From contig OY743168.1 in the NCBI GenBank assembly GCA_963555705.1, positions 92,668,925 through 92,732,924 on the forward strand: DNA of 64,000 nucleotides, given 5' to 3'. The DNA comes from Ligustrum vulgare (Eukaryota; Streptophyta; Magnoliopsida; Lamiales; Oleaceae). The stretch's first letter is position 1, and every line of letters begins with the position of its first letter. The translations under genes were made by a program, and so were the position numbers. This document shows, in pieces, positions 24,558 through 35,359 of the stretch. The notes below the pieces were generated by a model that was not told the DNA's origin, searched no databases, and worked only from the letters and a program-made list of their open reading frames with translations.

Positions 24558-25889
24558 GAGCATCTCCAACAGGCTCTTTAAACTCATAATGTTCTCTAAT
24601 TTGGGGAGTCAACCCTTAAATTTCTACTCCAATGGGCTCTCTAATTTAACCTTTTAATTTAGAGAGTGAGTTTGACTCTCCAAATTTAAAGAGTCAAATT
24701 CACTCTCTATTATTAAATGCATTCAAAAAAATTTCAATTTTCAATGCTAATTTTATATGCGAATCAATTCTTCATCTTCATTCCAACTACCATTTTCTTC
24801 TTCATTCATCTTTCACACCACATCAGTCTGAATATTTATGTTCCTTCAAAATGAATTTTTAGAGCACTATGGATGAAAATCAATACAATTTCTTAGCTTT
24901 CAACGCAATTTCTAGGCTCTGATGATCAATCTCCTGATCTAAATCCTTCAGTAACTCCAATGGAACCCAACCCTAAAAGATTAAGAGGTGGCAATTTTAC
25001 TACGCTTACCATTTCAACTAGAATGCTTTGCAGTTCTTCCTCATCTTCTGCCAATATTTTAGTAACCTTGTTTCATCGGAGCTTTAGGGTGCGTTTGATA
25101 CACATGATTTTCCAACTTTGCGCTGTTTGGTTGCCTAAGTTTTCCATGAAATTCATTTTTCCACTTGCCTCGAAATCCAATATTTTTCCTGTTTTGAATG
25201 AATTCATTTTCCGAGGGGAGGAGGTTTTATTTTATGAAAAATCTTATACTATTTTCGTTACGTTTGATCCTTTTTATTGTTAATTGATTTTATTTTTTTC
25301 TAAAAATTAAAATTATTATTATCAAGTACAAATGTGTGAAAAAATGAAATAAGATTTTTTTTTTTATTAAAATAGATAAATTTTACTTTATTTTCCATGG
25401 AAAATAATGTCAATCAAACAACAAAAGTTGAAAAATTTCCTACTTTTTTCACCTAGAAAATTAAACTAATCAAACACATTAAACTTCCAATTCCCTAGAA
25501 TTCAATTTCCTAAAATTCATTTTCTTTTCACCAAAATTACACCCTCACTATTAAACGCAGCCTTAGTGACAAATCCAGTTCTCAATTATTTATTCGTAAC
25601 AGTTGAAGGAAGAAATGATAGACCCTTTTTTTTTTTTTTTAAATCGTAGACACATTTGTTGATTTAGTGAGAAAAAGGGGAGGGAAATAATATAATAATT
25701 AGGAGGGAAATATGTGAAAAAAATTGAGATGGAGGAAAATTAATAAATACTTCTTGGAACAAGTAAAATAAAGAGCATGAAATAAAGAGGCCGTCGGATT
25801 GTTTAAAAAAAATTGCTCTCTAAATTTGTAGATGCTTTCTAAAATACAAAAAATGCTCTCTAAATATAAAGAGGCTACTGAAGATGCTC
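24558..25889 (+). mobile_element. PIF/Harbinger-derived element with ORF1 remnant
   Basis: Ends GAGCATCTCCAACAGGCTCT and AGAGGCTACTGAAGATGCTC, TTA on both sides (24555-24557 and 25890-25892). Around 24850-25010 a broken frame reads like the start of the Myb/SANT-type ORF1 protein of PIF/Harbinger elements (short motif DDQSPDLNPSV, then a methionine-proline-rich part). It is interrupted by stops and a frame change. The resemblance is from memory and unchecked. A second MITE (25087-25562) is nested inside. Confidence 0.65.
25087..25562. mobile_element. Tourist-like MITE nested in another element
   Basis: 476 bp, TIRs GGGTGCGTTTGAT and TTAAACGCAGCC, TTA target duplication on both sides (25084-25086 and 25563-25565). 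Same family as 45808-46319 (inverted orientation) and 4569-5041. Confidence 0.8.
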
Positions 25890-26344
25890 TTAGAAGTTTA
25901 GATTGGATACACTTCCTAAGGTAAGGTTTCTTGTGAAATAAACTTACTTGACTTACAATGGCTGTGAAGGTAAAATAGATATTGGAGAATGAAGTTGACA
26001 GGCATGTAATATCTCTCTGCCATACCATTTCTTGCATAAACCGTAAGATAGACTGATTCGGAAGTCATAAGCCTAGAAAAATGCTTCAGATGTAAATAGG
26101 CCTTGTCACAATTGATCACGTTGCATGTTTCTCCATCTTTGCTTTTATTATTTCAGGTACGAGAGCGCTCGAAGGCTACGAGTTGCAATTATTCATGGAC
26201 TAGCAATGATGACTGCAAACTGCAATTATGGCATCAAAATACAATGCATATCTGGGTGTGGGACTTGGTCCATTATCGGTAAAATTATTTGCTATCCAAT
26301 CAAAAAATCCTAATAATTAGAAATAATTTCGTCAGTTTAATTGC

Positions 26345-26490
26345 AGCTTATTGTTTGTTGGACCCATGCTATATATACGGACATAGGGGATGCCACCACC
26401 CTCACATGAGAGGTGGGGCCACTCATTATGAGACCAGCTCCACACACATTCATGTGAGGAGGGTGACACCTCGAGTTGCACCCTCTATAT
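26345..26490. repeat. Hairpin-forming block in ZEP intron
   Basis: CACCCTCACATGAG (about 26398-26411) and CATGTGAGGAGGGTG (about 26451-26465) form an inverted pair, with further pairing between GTGGGGCC and related words. It sits within the intron between the first two recognisable exons and may be a small insertion. Confidence 0.45.
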
Positions 26491-27970
26491 TCAAATATCA
26501 TTATCCTTGTTTGTTTATATAGTTCTTGATGAAGTTTAGGATACAACATCCTGGAAGTGTTTTTGGTGGAGTCTTTATCGGCGTCGGTATGCCTTTAATG
26601 CTAAACTGAGTTCTTGGCGGTAACATGTGAGATTTGATGACTCTTCTTTCACCATTAACTCAGTATCAGATTATATCTGATTTTTAAGCATCTATCGTCG
26701 TTTTCTTCGATTAAACTACAGCAGTGATTCACAGTTAAAAACTGATCGATACTTCGTGTAGTAATTACTTATTGGAAAATGAGTCCTTTCACACCTTGAA
26801 ATCTTGATACTTGGTAGAATAATTTACTGGAATTTGATAGGTTAGACGATTAGTTTTACCAAGTTTCATACAGAAAATCACAATGAATATGATAGTGAAG
26901 TAATGGACTGCTTTTTGCAGCTCAAACCTCGAAGGAAGATCGTTGCAGTGCAGACTCTCAGACAAGGTATGTAGCTTAAGAAACTAAATATTGCACAATC
27001 AGCATACTCGGAAGTTAATTTCACTCTATGCTCCTTGATTGGGTGAAAAAATGGTTGGTCATCTGAGAGCTGATTTTCTGTTTTCTAATCTTTGTAGGCT
27101 GATGATCAATTACGGAGATGGGTGAAAATCACCCTTGAGCGCGCACTTAATGCAGAGTGAGTACGGCATTTGTTAAATTGATGTCATTGTTTTCCTTAAA
27201 TTTAAAAGTCATCTACTTGTGTTCACCAAGCTAAATGTTGATGGATTTGATGGTCATTTGTAGTTGGTTTCTGTTTCCTATGGGAAATTCAACTGCTGCA
27301 TCTGAAACATTCTTCTTAAGCAGAGACGAGAAGAAACCATGCATCATTGGGTATGCCTATGGTTTCGATACTATAAATTTGTTCGTTTATTTACGTGATT
27401 CAATTAAACAGAGTTGGCCCTGAGGGGTGTGAGAGGTGCGACCACATTGGATCTCAACGTTATATTGGCACCAAATTTTATTTTATTTTATTATAGGATA
27501 CTTAAAGAAAAAATTGAATATATGGCACAATTTCTTTTATAAGTCATCATTTCAAATTGTTGCATATGACACCCAAAATCTCAAGGCCGATCCTGCATTT
27601 AAACCATTTTCTTCATATAGCTTCTATACGATACACTGTACTGAAGTTAAACTACAGCTCTAAAATATTTATTTATGCATTTACTGCACGAAAACTGTAA
27701 TGTTGCTAAAACATACTTTTCTGATCTTAGGAGCGTGTCGCGTCCGAATTTTCCTGGAGTATCAATAGCTATATCATCCCCTCAGGTGACATGGCTAATT
27801 GCATCTGTGTCCTGTAAAATATTTCTTGTAGTTCATTTATATATTTTTAACTTTTCTTCATAAAAAAGGTTCACTTTATTGCAGGTCTCTAAAACACATG
27901 CTCGGATAAACTACAAAGATGGAGCATTTTTTGTAACTGACTTGAGAAGCGAACATGACACCTGGATCGA

Positions 27971-28206
27971 GAGGAAATACATTAAAATACCCTAAAAATT
28001 TTACCAATTTTTGAAAATATCCTAACAATTTTATATCTTTTAAAAATAGCCTTAAATACTATAAACTACAACAAATACCCTTATATATTATATTACAATT
28101 AAACCCATTAAGATTTAGAAAAGTTACAACTTAGTCCTTGAAATTTTATTAATTTTGTTTATGATTTTATTTGATTTTTGTTCGCTCATAGTAGCACCAC
28201 TCACCT
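27971..28206 (+). other. EVE-1 left terminal non-coding region
   Basis: AT-rich sequence of 236 bp between the insertion junction and the primer site, with repeated words (AAAATACCC, AAATATCC, AAAATAGCC). In the circular viral form it would be the last part of the pregenomic RNA leader. Confidence 0.5.
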
Positions 28207-28220
28207 TGGTATCAGAGCCA
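28207..28220 (+). other. EVE-1 primer-binding site
   Basis: TGGTATCAGAGCCA, complementary to the 3' end of initiator tRNA-Met, the minus-strand DNA primer in Caulimoviridae. The next ORF starts one base later, with its ATG at 28222. Confidence 0.85.
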
Positions 28221-28221
28221 T

Positions 28222-28506
28222 ATGGCAGATCTAAAAGATAAATATTATATAACACAAATTAAAAATGAATATATAATATATACATCAAGATTTATAATTA
28301 TGCATAAATTAACACTACCCGATAATTATAAAATAGAAATCTTGAACACTTTAAAAGATTTAGATAAAGATGTAAGAAAAGAAATATATAATCTAATAAA
28401 TTTCGATATAATAAAAGAAGATTTTATCATAAACGAAATATTAGATTTAATCCACAAAGACATACTAGAAGAGTTATATAAAGATTATAGAAATAGATTA
28501 TCATAG
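28222..28506 (+). CDS. EVE-1 ORF A, unknown 94-residue protein
   Basis: Open frame of 94 codons beginning two bases after the primer site. It is rich in Ile, Lys, Asp and Glu, with likely helices (LNTLKDLDKDVRKEIYNLI). Function unknown; in other caulimovirids the first ORF after the primer site often encodes a small poorly conserved protein. It overlaps the next frame at its 3' end. I cannot tell whether it is complete or shortened by a stop. Confidence 0.5.
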   Translation: MADLKDKYYITQIKNEYIIYTSRFIIMHKLTLPDNYKIEILNTLKDLDKDVRKEIYNLINFDIIKEDFIINEILDLIHKDILEELYKDYRNRLS

Positions 28507-28899
28507 AGCGAATCCTCAATTAATTAGATATCTAGACATAGAAACAAATGAAAAATTAGATTTAATAGTAGAACAAAGAAGAAATTTAATGGACCAAATA
28601 AGAGAAGAAAGAAATATAAAACGACAAGAAAAATTAAGATTAAAATTATTAGAGAAAAAGAGAGAATATTTTGATAAAAAATTCAAACGATTTTAGAAGA
28701 CAAAGAAAAAACTAGAAAAGAAAAATATGATAAAACAAACACATTGGAAGACTATCTAAAATATTATAGAATATATCATCAAAAATCAATGATTGGATCA
28801 ATAGAGGAATATTGTGAATATCAAATAATGAATTATAAAGAAGCAAAATATGAAACAGAACTTATTCTAGAAATCAAACATATTAAAGGAAGAAATTAA
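28476..28899 (+). pseudogene. EVE-1 ORF B/C, charged helical protein, frameshifted
   Basis: Two adjoining frames read as one broken ORF. The first ends at TAG 28694-28696 and is Lys/Arg/Glu-rich (coiled-coil-like, with ATG at 28589 or an upstream start inside ORF A). The second continues from about 28690 to TAA 28897-28899 and includes Tyr-rich EDYLKYYRIYHQK. Its stop overlaps the next ATG as TAATG, the arrangement used for reinitiation in caulimovirids with a transactivator. Function unknown. Confidence 0.4.
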
Positions 28900-29468
28900 T
28901 GACAGAATTTCCAGAAATAAAATTTGAAAAACAAATAATAGAAAATATAAGACTTCCAGTTGGATCTTATCAAATAAAATGAGCTAATACAACTATGTTT
29001 CAACCATTAAGCTCATTGGGAGAATCTGATGGATTTCTTAACATGCAATTAAATTGGATAAGTGCATTTTTATGGCAAACATATAAAAACATAAATTTAC
29101 AAGATAAATTAGCTATCGAATAACTACAACAATTAAATATACAGGACATGAATATCAAAGAAAAATTACAAAACATTCAAAATAAACTAACAATACAATT
29201 TAAAGAATTAAAAGAAATGATAGGAGAAGTTAAAAATATAGATGAAGAAATCTTAAAAGAATTCCAAAGAAAATCAGGAGAATTAATTAATCAAGATAAA
29301 ATTGGAATAATTATAGAAAAAATAGATAGTTTAAATGAAAAAATAAGAAAAAACGAAAATGAAAAAATCATATCAATAGAAGAAAGAATCAAAAAGTTAG
29401 AAATAAAAATAGATAATATGTATGACAGACTATTTAAGATACAAAAAACTCAAAAACCAATAAAATAA
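28899..29468 (+). pseudogene. EVE-1 ORF D/E, N-terminal region plus coiled coil
   Basis: One frame starting at the TAATG overlap, interrupted by TGA (28980-28982) and TAA (29122-29124). The first part has a QLNW motif also found near the start of the EVE-2 coat polyprotein (47341 onwards). The second part (ATG at 29148) is a long Lys/Glu/Ile coiled coil of about 100 residues, like the virion-associated proteins of caulimovirids. In EVE-2 the matching region is fused in frame to the coat protein, whereas here it is a separate ORF. Confidence 0.5.
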
Positions 29469-29469
29469 A

Positions 29470-29805
29470 ATGTCTATAAGTGAATATATTGAAGATCTAA
29501 AAATATTAATAAAAACATTAATAAGTGATGTACAAGAAGTAAAAAATGAATTAAAAGAAGTAAGAAATTATATAAATATACTAAAACTAGAGATTAGAGA
29601 ATTCAAAGAAAATAACAAAAACAAAGATAAGAAAATAGACAAAAAACTCATAGAAAAAGAAATACTTAGAATAGAAAAAAAGCATTTCGAACAAGAAAAA
29701 AATATAATAGAAGCAGGAAGTATGGATGATGAATTTAGAAGAAACATATTACCAAAAATACTAGAGGAAGAATTAGAATTACAAAAATCTATAGAAAAAC
29801 TTTAG
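29470..29805 (+). CDS. EVE-1 ORF F, coiled-coil (virion-associated-like) protein
   Basis: 111 codons starting one base after the previous stop. Heptad-like Leu/Ile spacing with Lys/Glu throughout (about residues 8-70) predicts a coiled coil. Near the end the neighbouring frame continues with a similar Lys/Glu composition and stops at 29855-29857, overlapping the coat protein ATG (29851), so the stop at 29803-29805 may come from a one-base frame change. Likely role, by analogy: virion-associated protein bound to the coat. No sequence proof. Confidence 0.5.
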   Translation: MSISEYIEDLKILIKTLISDVQEVKNELKEVRNYINILKLEIREFKENNKNKDKKIDKKLIEKEILRIEKKHFEQEKNIIEAGSMDDEFRRNILPKILEEELELQKSIEKL

Positions 29806-29850
29806 GAAAATTAAAAGTTGAAGAAAAAGTTGAAAAAGAACAAGACAAAA

Positions 29851-32491
29851 ATGAATGAGGAGTTAGATTTGCTTATAGAAAATTTTGACCAATTAAGTAT
29901 AGAAAATTTTAATGAATACCAAGTTTTAATGAATACTGGAGGAGCACCTAACATTGCTCCAATAGGAACTTCTAAACAAGAATTACCAGATCCAGATAAA
30001 AGTTATGCACCCTTATATAGTAAACCACACCGGCAATATTATGATAGAATCAGAGATAGACAACCACCTAAAGGAAATAAATATAAAGATAGGTTTGAAC
30101 CAAATGATAATTGTGATAAACCTATTAATCATGGAGGAACAAAGTTAGATTTAGATTGTAAAATAGATACTAAAAAAGCCTTATTAACTTGGGCAGATTC
30201 GATGATACTATTCTTTTTATACAATAAAGATGATACATGGGAAAATACTGATAGAATGATAATTTTTTTAGTAGCATCTTTTGAAGGACATGTTAGAAAT
30301 TGGTGGGAAGGAATAAGTAGTGATACAAAAGCATTAATAAGAAGAAATGTACAGACGGAACTAATAAAATCAGATAAAAAAGGAATAGAAAAGTTAGTAG
30401 ATTATATTGCGGATGAATTTTTAGGAGAAAATTGGATAAGTAATTCTGAAGCAGAATCAATAAGAGAAAAAGATAATGCAAGAGTAAAATTATTAAATTT
30501 AACAATATGTGATATGTGTAAAATCAAAGAATATACTTGTGAGTTTAAAGAATACTATTATGTCCAATTCTATAGTAATGAAAATCAAGAAGTATATAGA
30601 GATATGTATTACAATAAATTACCAGGTTCATGGGGAATATACTTTAAAATAGAATTTGAAAAATTTATTAGAGATAACCCTGGAACACCTAGAACATTAG
30701 GATCAAGAATAAAATTCCTATTTGAAAGATTAGCATATATATGTCAACAAAGACAATTATTAAAGAAATCAGGAAAATTAACCAGAATATGTTGTGAAGA
30801 TATGGAAAAACTTACCCAATGGGGATGTAACCCTGAAAGAAGAAAAAATAATAATAAAAGGAAATATAAAAATAGAAAGTTTAAAAAATTCAGAAACTTC
30901 AGGAAAAAATATATAAAACCTAAGAGAAGATATTACAAAAGAAGATATAATCCAAATAAAAAACAGAAAGACAAAACTTATAAGAAAGACAAAAGCCAAT
31001 GTAAATGTTGGAATTGTGGAGAAATTGGGCATATAAGCCCTGATTGTAACAAAAAGAAAGTTAAAACATTACAAAAAGAATATCTAGAAATAGAAAGTGA
31101 ACTAAGTGAAATATCAGATATTGAAAAATACTATGATCAAGAAGTCTATATAAGTGAAACAGATTCAGAAAGTAATGAATTAGAATCAGAATAAAGAAAT
31201 AGAAGCAAATAAAAATATAGATAAACAAGAATATGAAGGAATAGAAGGTTATGGATTAAAGGTAACTTTTGATAATAATAAGTTCAGGAAGATACAAAAA
31301 TTATCTTTAGATTTGAAAATAGGACAATGGAAAATATTAGACAGAATATGGAAAAGAGAAAAAGTAGCAATAAATGAATATCATAAAATTGAAAGAGCAA
31401 TAGATGTTAGAACCACTCAAGGAACACACAAATTAAATCTTTTAACAAAAAATACAGTTGCAGAATTATTAACAAAGATCAATAGAAAACAGAGTGAAAA
31501 GATTCAATATGTTTACTTAGCAAGTATCCAAATAATGTTTAAATCCCTATTTAGAGAAGGATTAGATTCGCCTTTGACTGTAAGTTTACATGATGGAAGA
31601 ATTATAAATTTAAAAGACAGTCATTTAGGAACAGTAGAAGGAAATCTAGCATATAAGAAACTAAAATTTACATGTTACCCAAAATATTGTATATCATTAA
31701 AAGATAGAAATTTTAATGAAGTTTTAGAACTACATTTCAAATTACATAAAGATGATATAATGGAACCAGGAGATAAAATTATGACTATAGAATACAGGGC
31801 ATTATACACATTTACTAATTCTAATTATGGAAACATTTATTCTAAAAAACCATATATTGAAATTCATAAAAAATGTAAAGATTTTGGTAAAGCTGTAGAA
31901 CCAGATAAACAAATAAGTTTAGTTCCAAGAAACTATGAACTTACTATAACAAAAAATAAACCAGAAATCATAGAGTTACGAGAAGAAGAATACCCTAATA
32001 ATAACATAACATTTGAAAATGGCAGATTAATTAGGAGATCAACAAGTTTACCTAATAGAAAACAATTAGGAGAAATTAGTAATACAAAAGAAATAAAACT
32101 TAATAGAAATGCTGGAAATATGAAAATAGAAGGTGAATATTTTAATGGAATAGAACATATAAAATGATCAAATATATTAATTGACACAGGAGCTAGTGAA
32201 TGTCATATAGCTTCAAATAGAAATAAAGGACTAATATCTCATAGAACTGATCCATATAGATATATAAATTTTGATGGACAAGTACATATGACTGAACTTG
32301 AAGTAAAAATACCAATAAAAATAGGAGGAATAAATCTCCTAGTACCATGTCATGTAGATATTAGTATGGTAAATCCTCATGTATTATTAGGAATGAGCTT
32401 TCTAGATGGACTAGAAGATTATAGTATAAAACGTGAAGGATTATATATAACTCATAATGATCAAACTATACTATGCCGAAAAGCTGAATAA
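29851..32491 (+). pseudogene. EVE-1 coat protein - movement protein - retropepsin 1 polyprotein
   Basis: Coat region first: VRNWWEGISS, a CDMC segment, a KLPGSWGIY region, a long Lys/Arg-rich tail and the CCHC knuckle CWNCGEIGHISPDC (31006-31047), then an acidic end. A frame change near 31190 shifts into the 30K-type movement protein (about 31500-31900: ASIQIMFKSLFREGLDSP, a TVEGNLAY motif, DIMEPGDK). TGA at 32165-32167 is followed at once in the same frame by retropepsin motif IDTGAS (Asp codon 32183) and, about 70 residues on, LLGMSFL, a full aspartic-protease half. The end TAA (32489-32491) abuts the pol ATG. Cell role: capsid, plasmodesmatal transport, and a protease of uncertain use. Confidence 0.8.
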
Positions 32492-34395
32492 ATGAATAAC
32501 CAAATAAGTTTTCCATTAGCCGTTTATATACAAGTTACAATTGTTGAAACAAATATAACAACCTGTGCATTAATTGACACGGGAAGTGATATAACAATAT
32601 TCAAAAGTTTCTTAATAAAATCATGGAATACTAATGGAAAGATAAAAATTACAGGAGTAATAGGAGAAAGTACTCATATAATTAATAGTGCTGATAAAAT
32701 TGATATAATACTTGGGAGTAAACAAATAGTTGTAAATAAAGTATATAATTATAACACATTAGAATGTGATATATTACTAGGAAATGATTTTATACAACAA
32801 TTTCAATATTATAAACAAAATAATTACATGATAATGTTACAAACACCTTGTGCACATTTACTAAAAATACCAAGAGAATTTAGACCTTACAGAGTTCAGC
32901 CAACACAGCGTGGTGATAAATGGGAGAAAAAACCAATTACACAAAATGAAATAAAAAATAAAAGAATAATGTATAAAAAAGTCTTGAAAACAAACATACA
33001 AATAAATATGGAAAAAATCATTGATCAACTAGAAAAAATTTGTGGAGAAAATCCTTTATCATTTTGGAAACCACATCATCCAAAAGCTAGAATAGAATTA
33101 ACAGAAAATGTTATTATAAGAGTTAGACCAATGATGTATATCATACAAGATATGCAAGAATTTAAAACTCAGATAAAAGAATTACTTAACCAAAAATTAA
33201 TCAGGCCCAGTAATGGACCCCATAGTAGCCCAGCTTTTATGGTCATGAAACATTCTGAACAAAAAAGAGGAAAAGCTAGAATGGTGATAAATTATAAAGA
33301 GTTAAATAAATATACTAAATTTGATGGATACTTTTTACCAAATAAAGAGGTACTAATAAATCTTGCAAAAAGAAAGCAATATTATTCTAAATTTGATTGC
33401 AAATAAGGATTTTGGCAAGTAAAAATGGAAGAAGATAGTATTCAATATACAACATTTAGTACGCCCCAAGGAAAGTATGAATGGATGGTTATACCATTTG
33501 GTTTAAAAAATGCACCACAAATATATCAAAGAAGAATGGATAACATATTTAGAAAATTCAATGAATTCTTAATTGTCTATGTCGATGATATATTAATATG
33601 TTCTAATAATAGAAAAGAACATAGAAACCACTTAATTAAATTTATAAATGAATGCAAAAAAAAAATGAATTGTTCTTTCAAAAAATAAAGCTATAATAGA
33701 AAAATAAGAAATTGATTTTCTTGGATTATCAATAGATTAAAGAGGGATAAAATTACAAAAGCATATATCTAAAAAGATAGAAAGTTTTCCAAACAAATTA
33801 GAATCAAAAGAACAAATACAAAAATTTTTAGGATGTTTAAATTATGCAGAATGATTTATTGAAAATCTATCAAAAAAGAGACATAAAATTCAAATTTTAC
33901 TCAGGAAAACAAATACCAAATGATGGAATGATGAACATACAGAAATTGTCAAATCACTAAAAGAAGAATGCAAAAATTTGCCAAAATTAAGATTACCAGA
34001 TGAAAAAGAATCCGATAGTTAATACTGATGCCTTGGATAAGTATTGGGCAGCAACATTAAAAACAGATCTTAATGAAATTTGTAGATACTCAAGTGGAAC
34101 GTTTAATCAAGCAGAAATAAATTATACTACTCATGAGAAAGAACTGTTAGCAATCATCAGAGGAATAAAGAAGTTTTCATTATTTTTATTATCTAAGAAA
34201 TTCATTGTTGAAACTGATAATTCTCAAGTTGCAGGTTTAGTTAAAAATAAATTACCACCAGAACCTCAATATAGAAGGCTCCATAGATGGCAAGCCTATT
34301 TGCCATTTTATAATTTTGATATAGTTCATATTAAAGGTATTAATAATTATCTTGCGGACTTTTTAAGCAGGAATATTGAATTTGCAGATGGATAA
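32492..34395 (+). pseudogene. EVE-1 pol: retropepsin 2, reverse transcriptase, RNase H
   Basis: ATG follows the previous stop directly. Retropepsin 2 has IDTGSD (Asp codon 32576) and DILLGNDF. RT shows SPAFMVMKHSEQKRGKARMV, a stop at 33404-33406 inside the catalytic KFD motif region, PFGLKNAPQIYQRRM and YVDD (about 33578). From about 33690 to 34000 the frame shifts at least twice and holds several stops, including TGA at 33852 and 33921. RNase H resumes at about 34010 (VNTDALDKYW, THEKELLAI, VETDNSQV) and ends LADFLSRN at 34395. It copies the pregenomic RNA in related viruses; this copy cannot make a full protein. Confidence 0.85.
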
Positions 34396-35359
34396 TATTA
34401 AAAGATCCCTGATAGACGCCAAAAAGCGAATGAACTTCCTCATGGAGGAAGCTGAAGATATAAAGCTTGGAATTGAACAACTTGCAGAAACTCTCCAAGG
34501 AAGTTTCAAGCAATTGATGGAAATCTCAACATTTCATCACAATTATACTAAAGAATTGAGCGATAACATAATTGAGATTGAATCTCAGTTTGAATCGTTG
34601 ATTACCAAACAGGCTGATACCAAACAGGTTATATCAAAAATACAAACAGGTACATCTTCTGGAAGCAGTGGTGAACCAATAATTAAAAGAGATGAACCAA
34701 GTCCCAAAAAAGTTGTTATAAATGAAGCTAGTCCTCGAAAAATCACAATCAATGCCAAAGATGAACATACAAGGGTAGTCAGAATTCGTGCTGAAGAAGA
34801 AGATGATTCCCCTTTTTTACCAAAAGAAAACGAGTATAAAACCACTGTTGAAGTTATATATGAACTTCAAGAATGTGATTGCTATTACATTTCGTCTGGA
34901 GACCATGTATACCCACGATTGATCGTTACTCAGGGAGGAGATCCCGTCATGACAAAAATGGCAGCTGATTATGGATTCTTGGATCTTATCTATCCAGGAA
35001 AAGATCTGAAAGAAATCGAAAAATTTGATGATTTACTAAAAGGAGAAATTTCAAAATTTGCTCAAGAAAGATCCATATATTTAAAATTTTATTCGATCAG
35101 TCCTGAAATTGATGGAAGGATATATTATCCTGCTGAGCATATTATCACGATTGGGTATGTTGCTCGAAATTTTCAAATTGAAGTTGGAAAAAATACCAAG
35201 CCAGTACCAAACATTACAAGATCATGGTTTAGATCCCGAAGGGTGTTGGGAATTAAAGTTCTCTACAATATTGCCAAAAATCTGTATGAGAAAAAATTCA
35301 AATGCATATGCCAGTACAATAGATGGACCTTACTCACTAATGGAGGAAAAGAAAAGTAA
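34388..35359 (+). CDS. EVE-1 transactivator/viroplasmin (TAV)-like protein
   Basis: 323 codons from the ATG at 34388, inside the last codons of pol (8-nt overlap), the same start arrangement as in EVE-2. N-terminal coiled coil (about 1-85), a low-complexity Ser/Gly/Pro segment (about 90-135), then the conserved core with DLIYPGKDLKEI and IYYPAEHIITIG motifs. In caulimovirids TAV forms inclusion bodies and allows reinitiation on polycistronic RNA. The frame has no break, unlike pol and coat, and its base composition is visibly less A-rich. Expression today is unknown. Confidence 0.75.
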   Translation: MDNIKRSLIDAKKRMNFLMEEAEDIKLGIEQLAETLQGSFKQLMEISTFHHNYTKELSDNIIEIESQFESLITKQADTKQVISKIQTGTSSGSSGEPIIKRDEPSPKKVVINEASPRKITINAKDEHTRVVRIRAEEEDDSPFLPKENEYKTTVEVIYELQECDCYYISSGDHVYPRLIVTQGGDPVMTKMAADYGFLDLIYPGKDLKEIEKFDDLLKGEISKFAQERSIYLKFYSISPEIDGRIYYPAEHIITIGYVARNFQIEVGKNTKPVPNITRSWFRSRRVLGIKVLYNIAKNLYEKKFKCICQYNRWTLLTNGGKEK

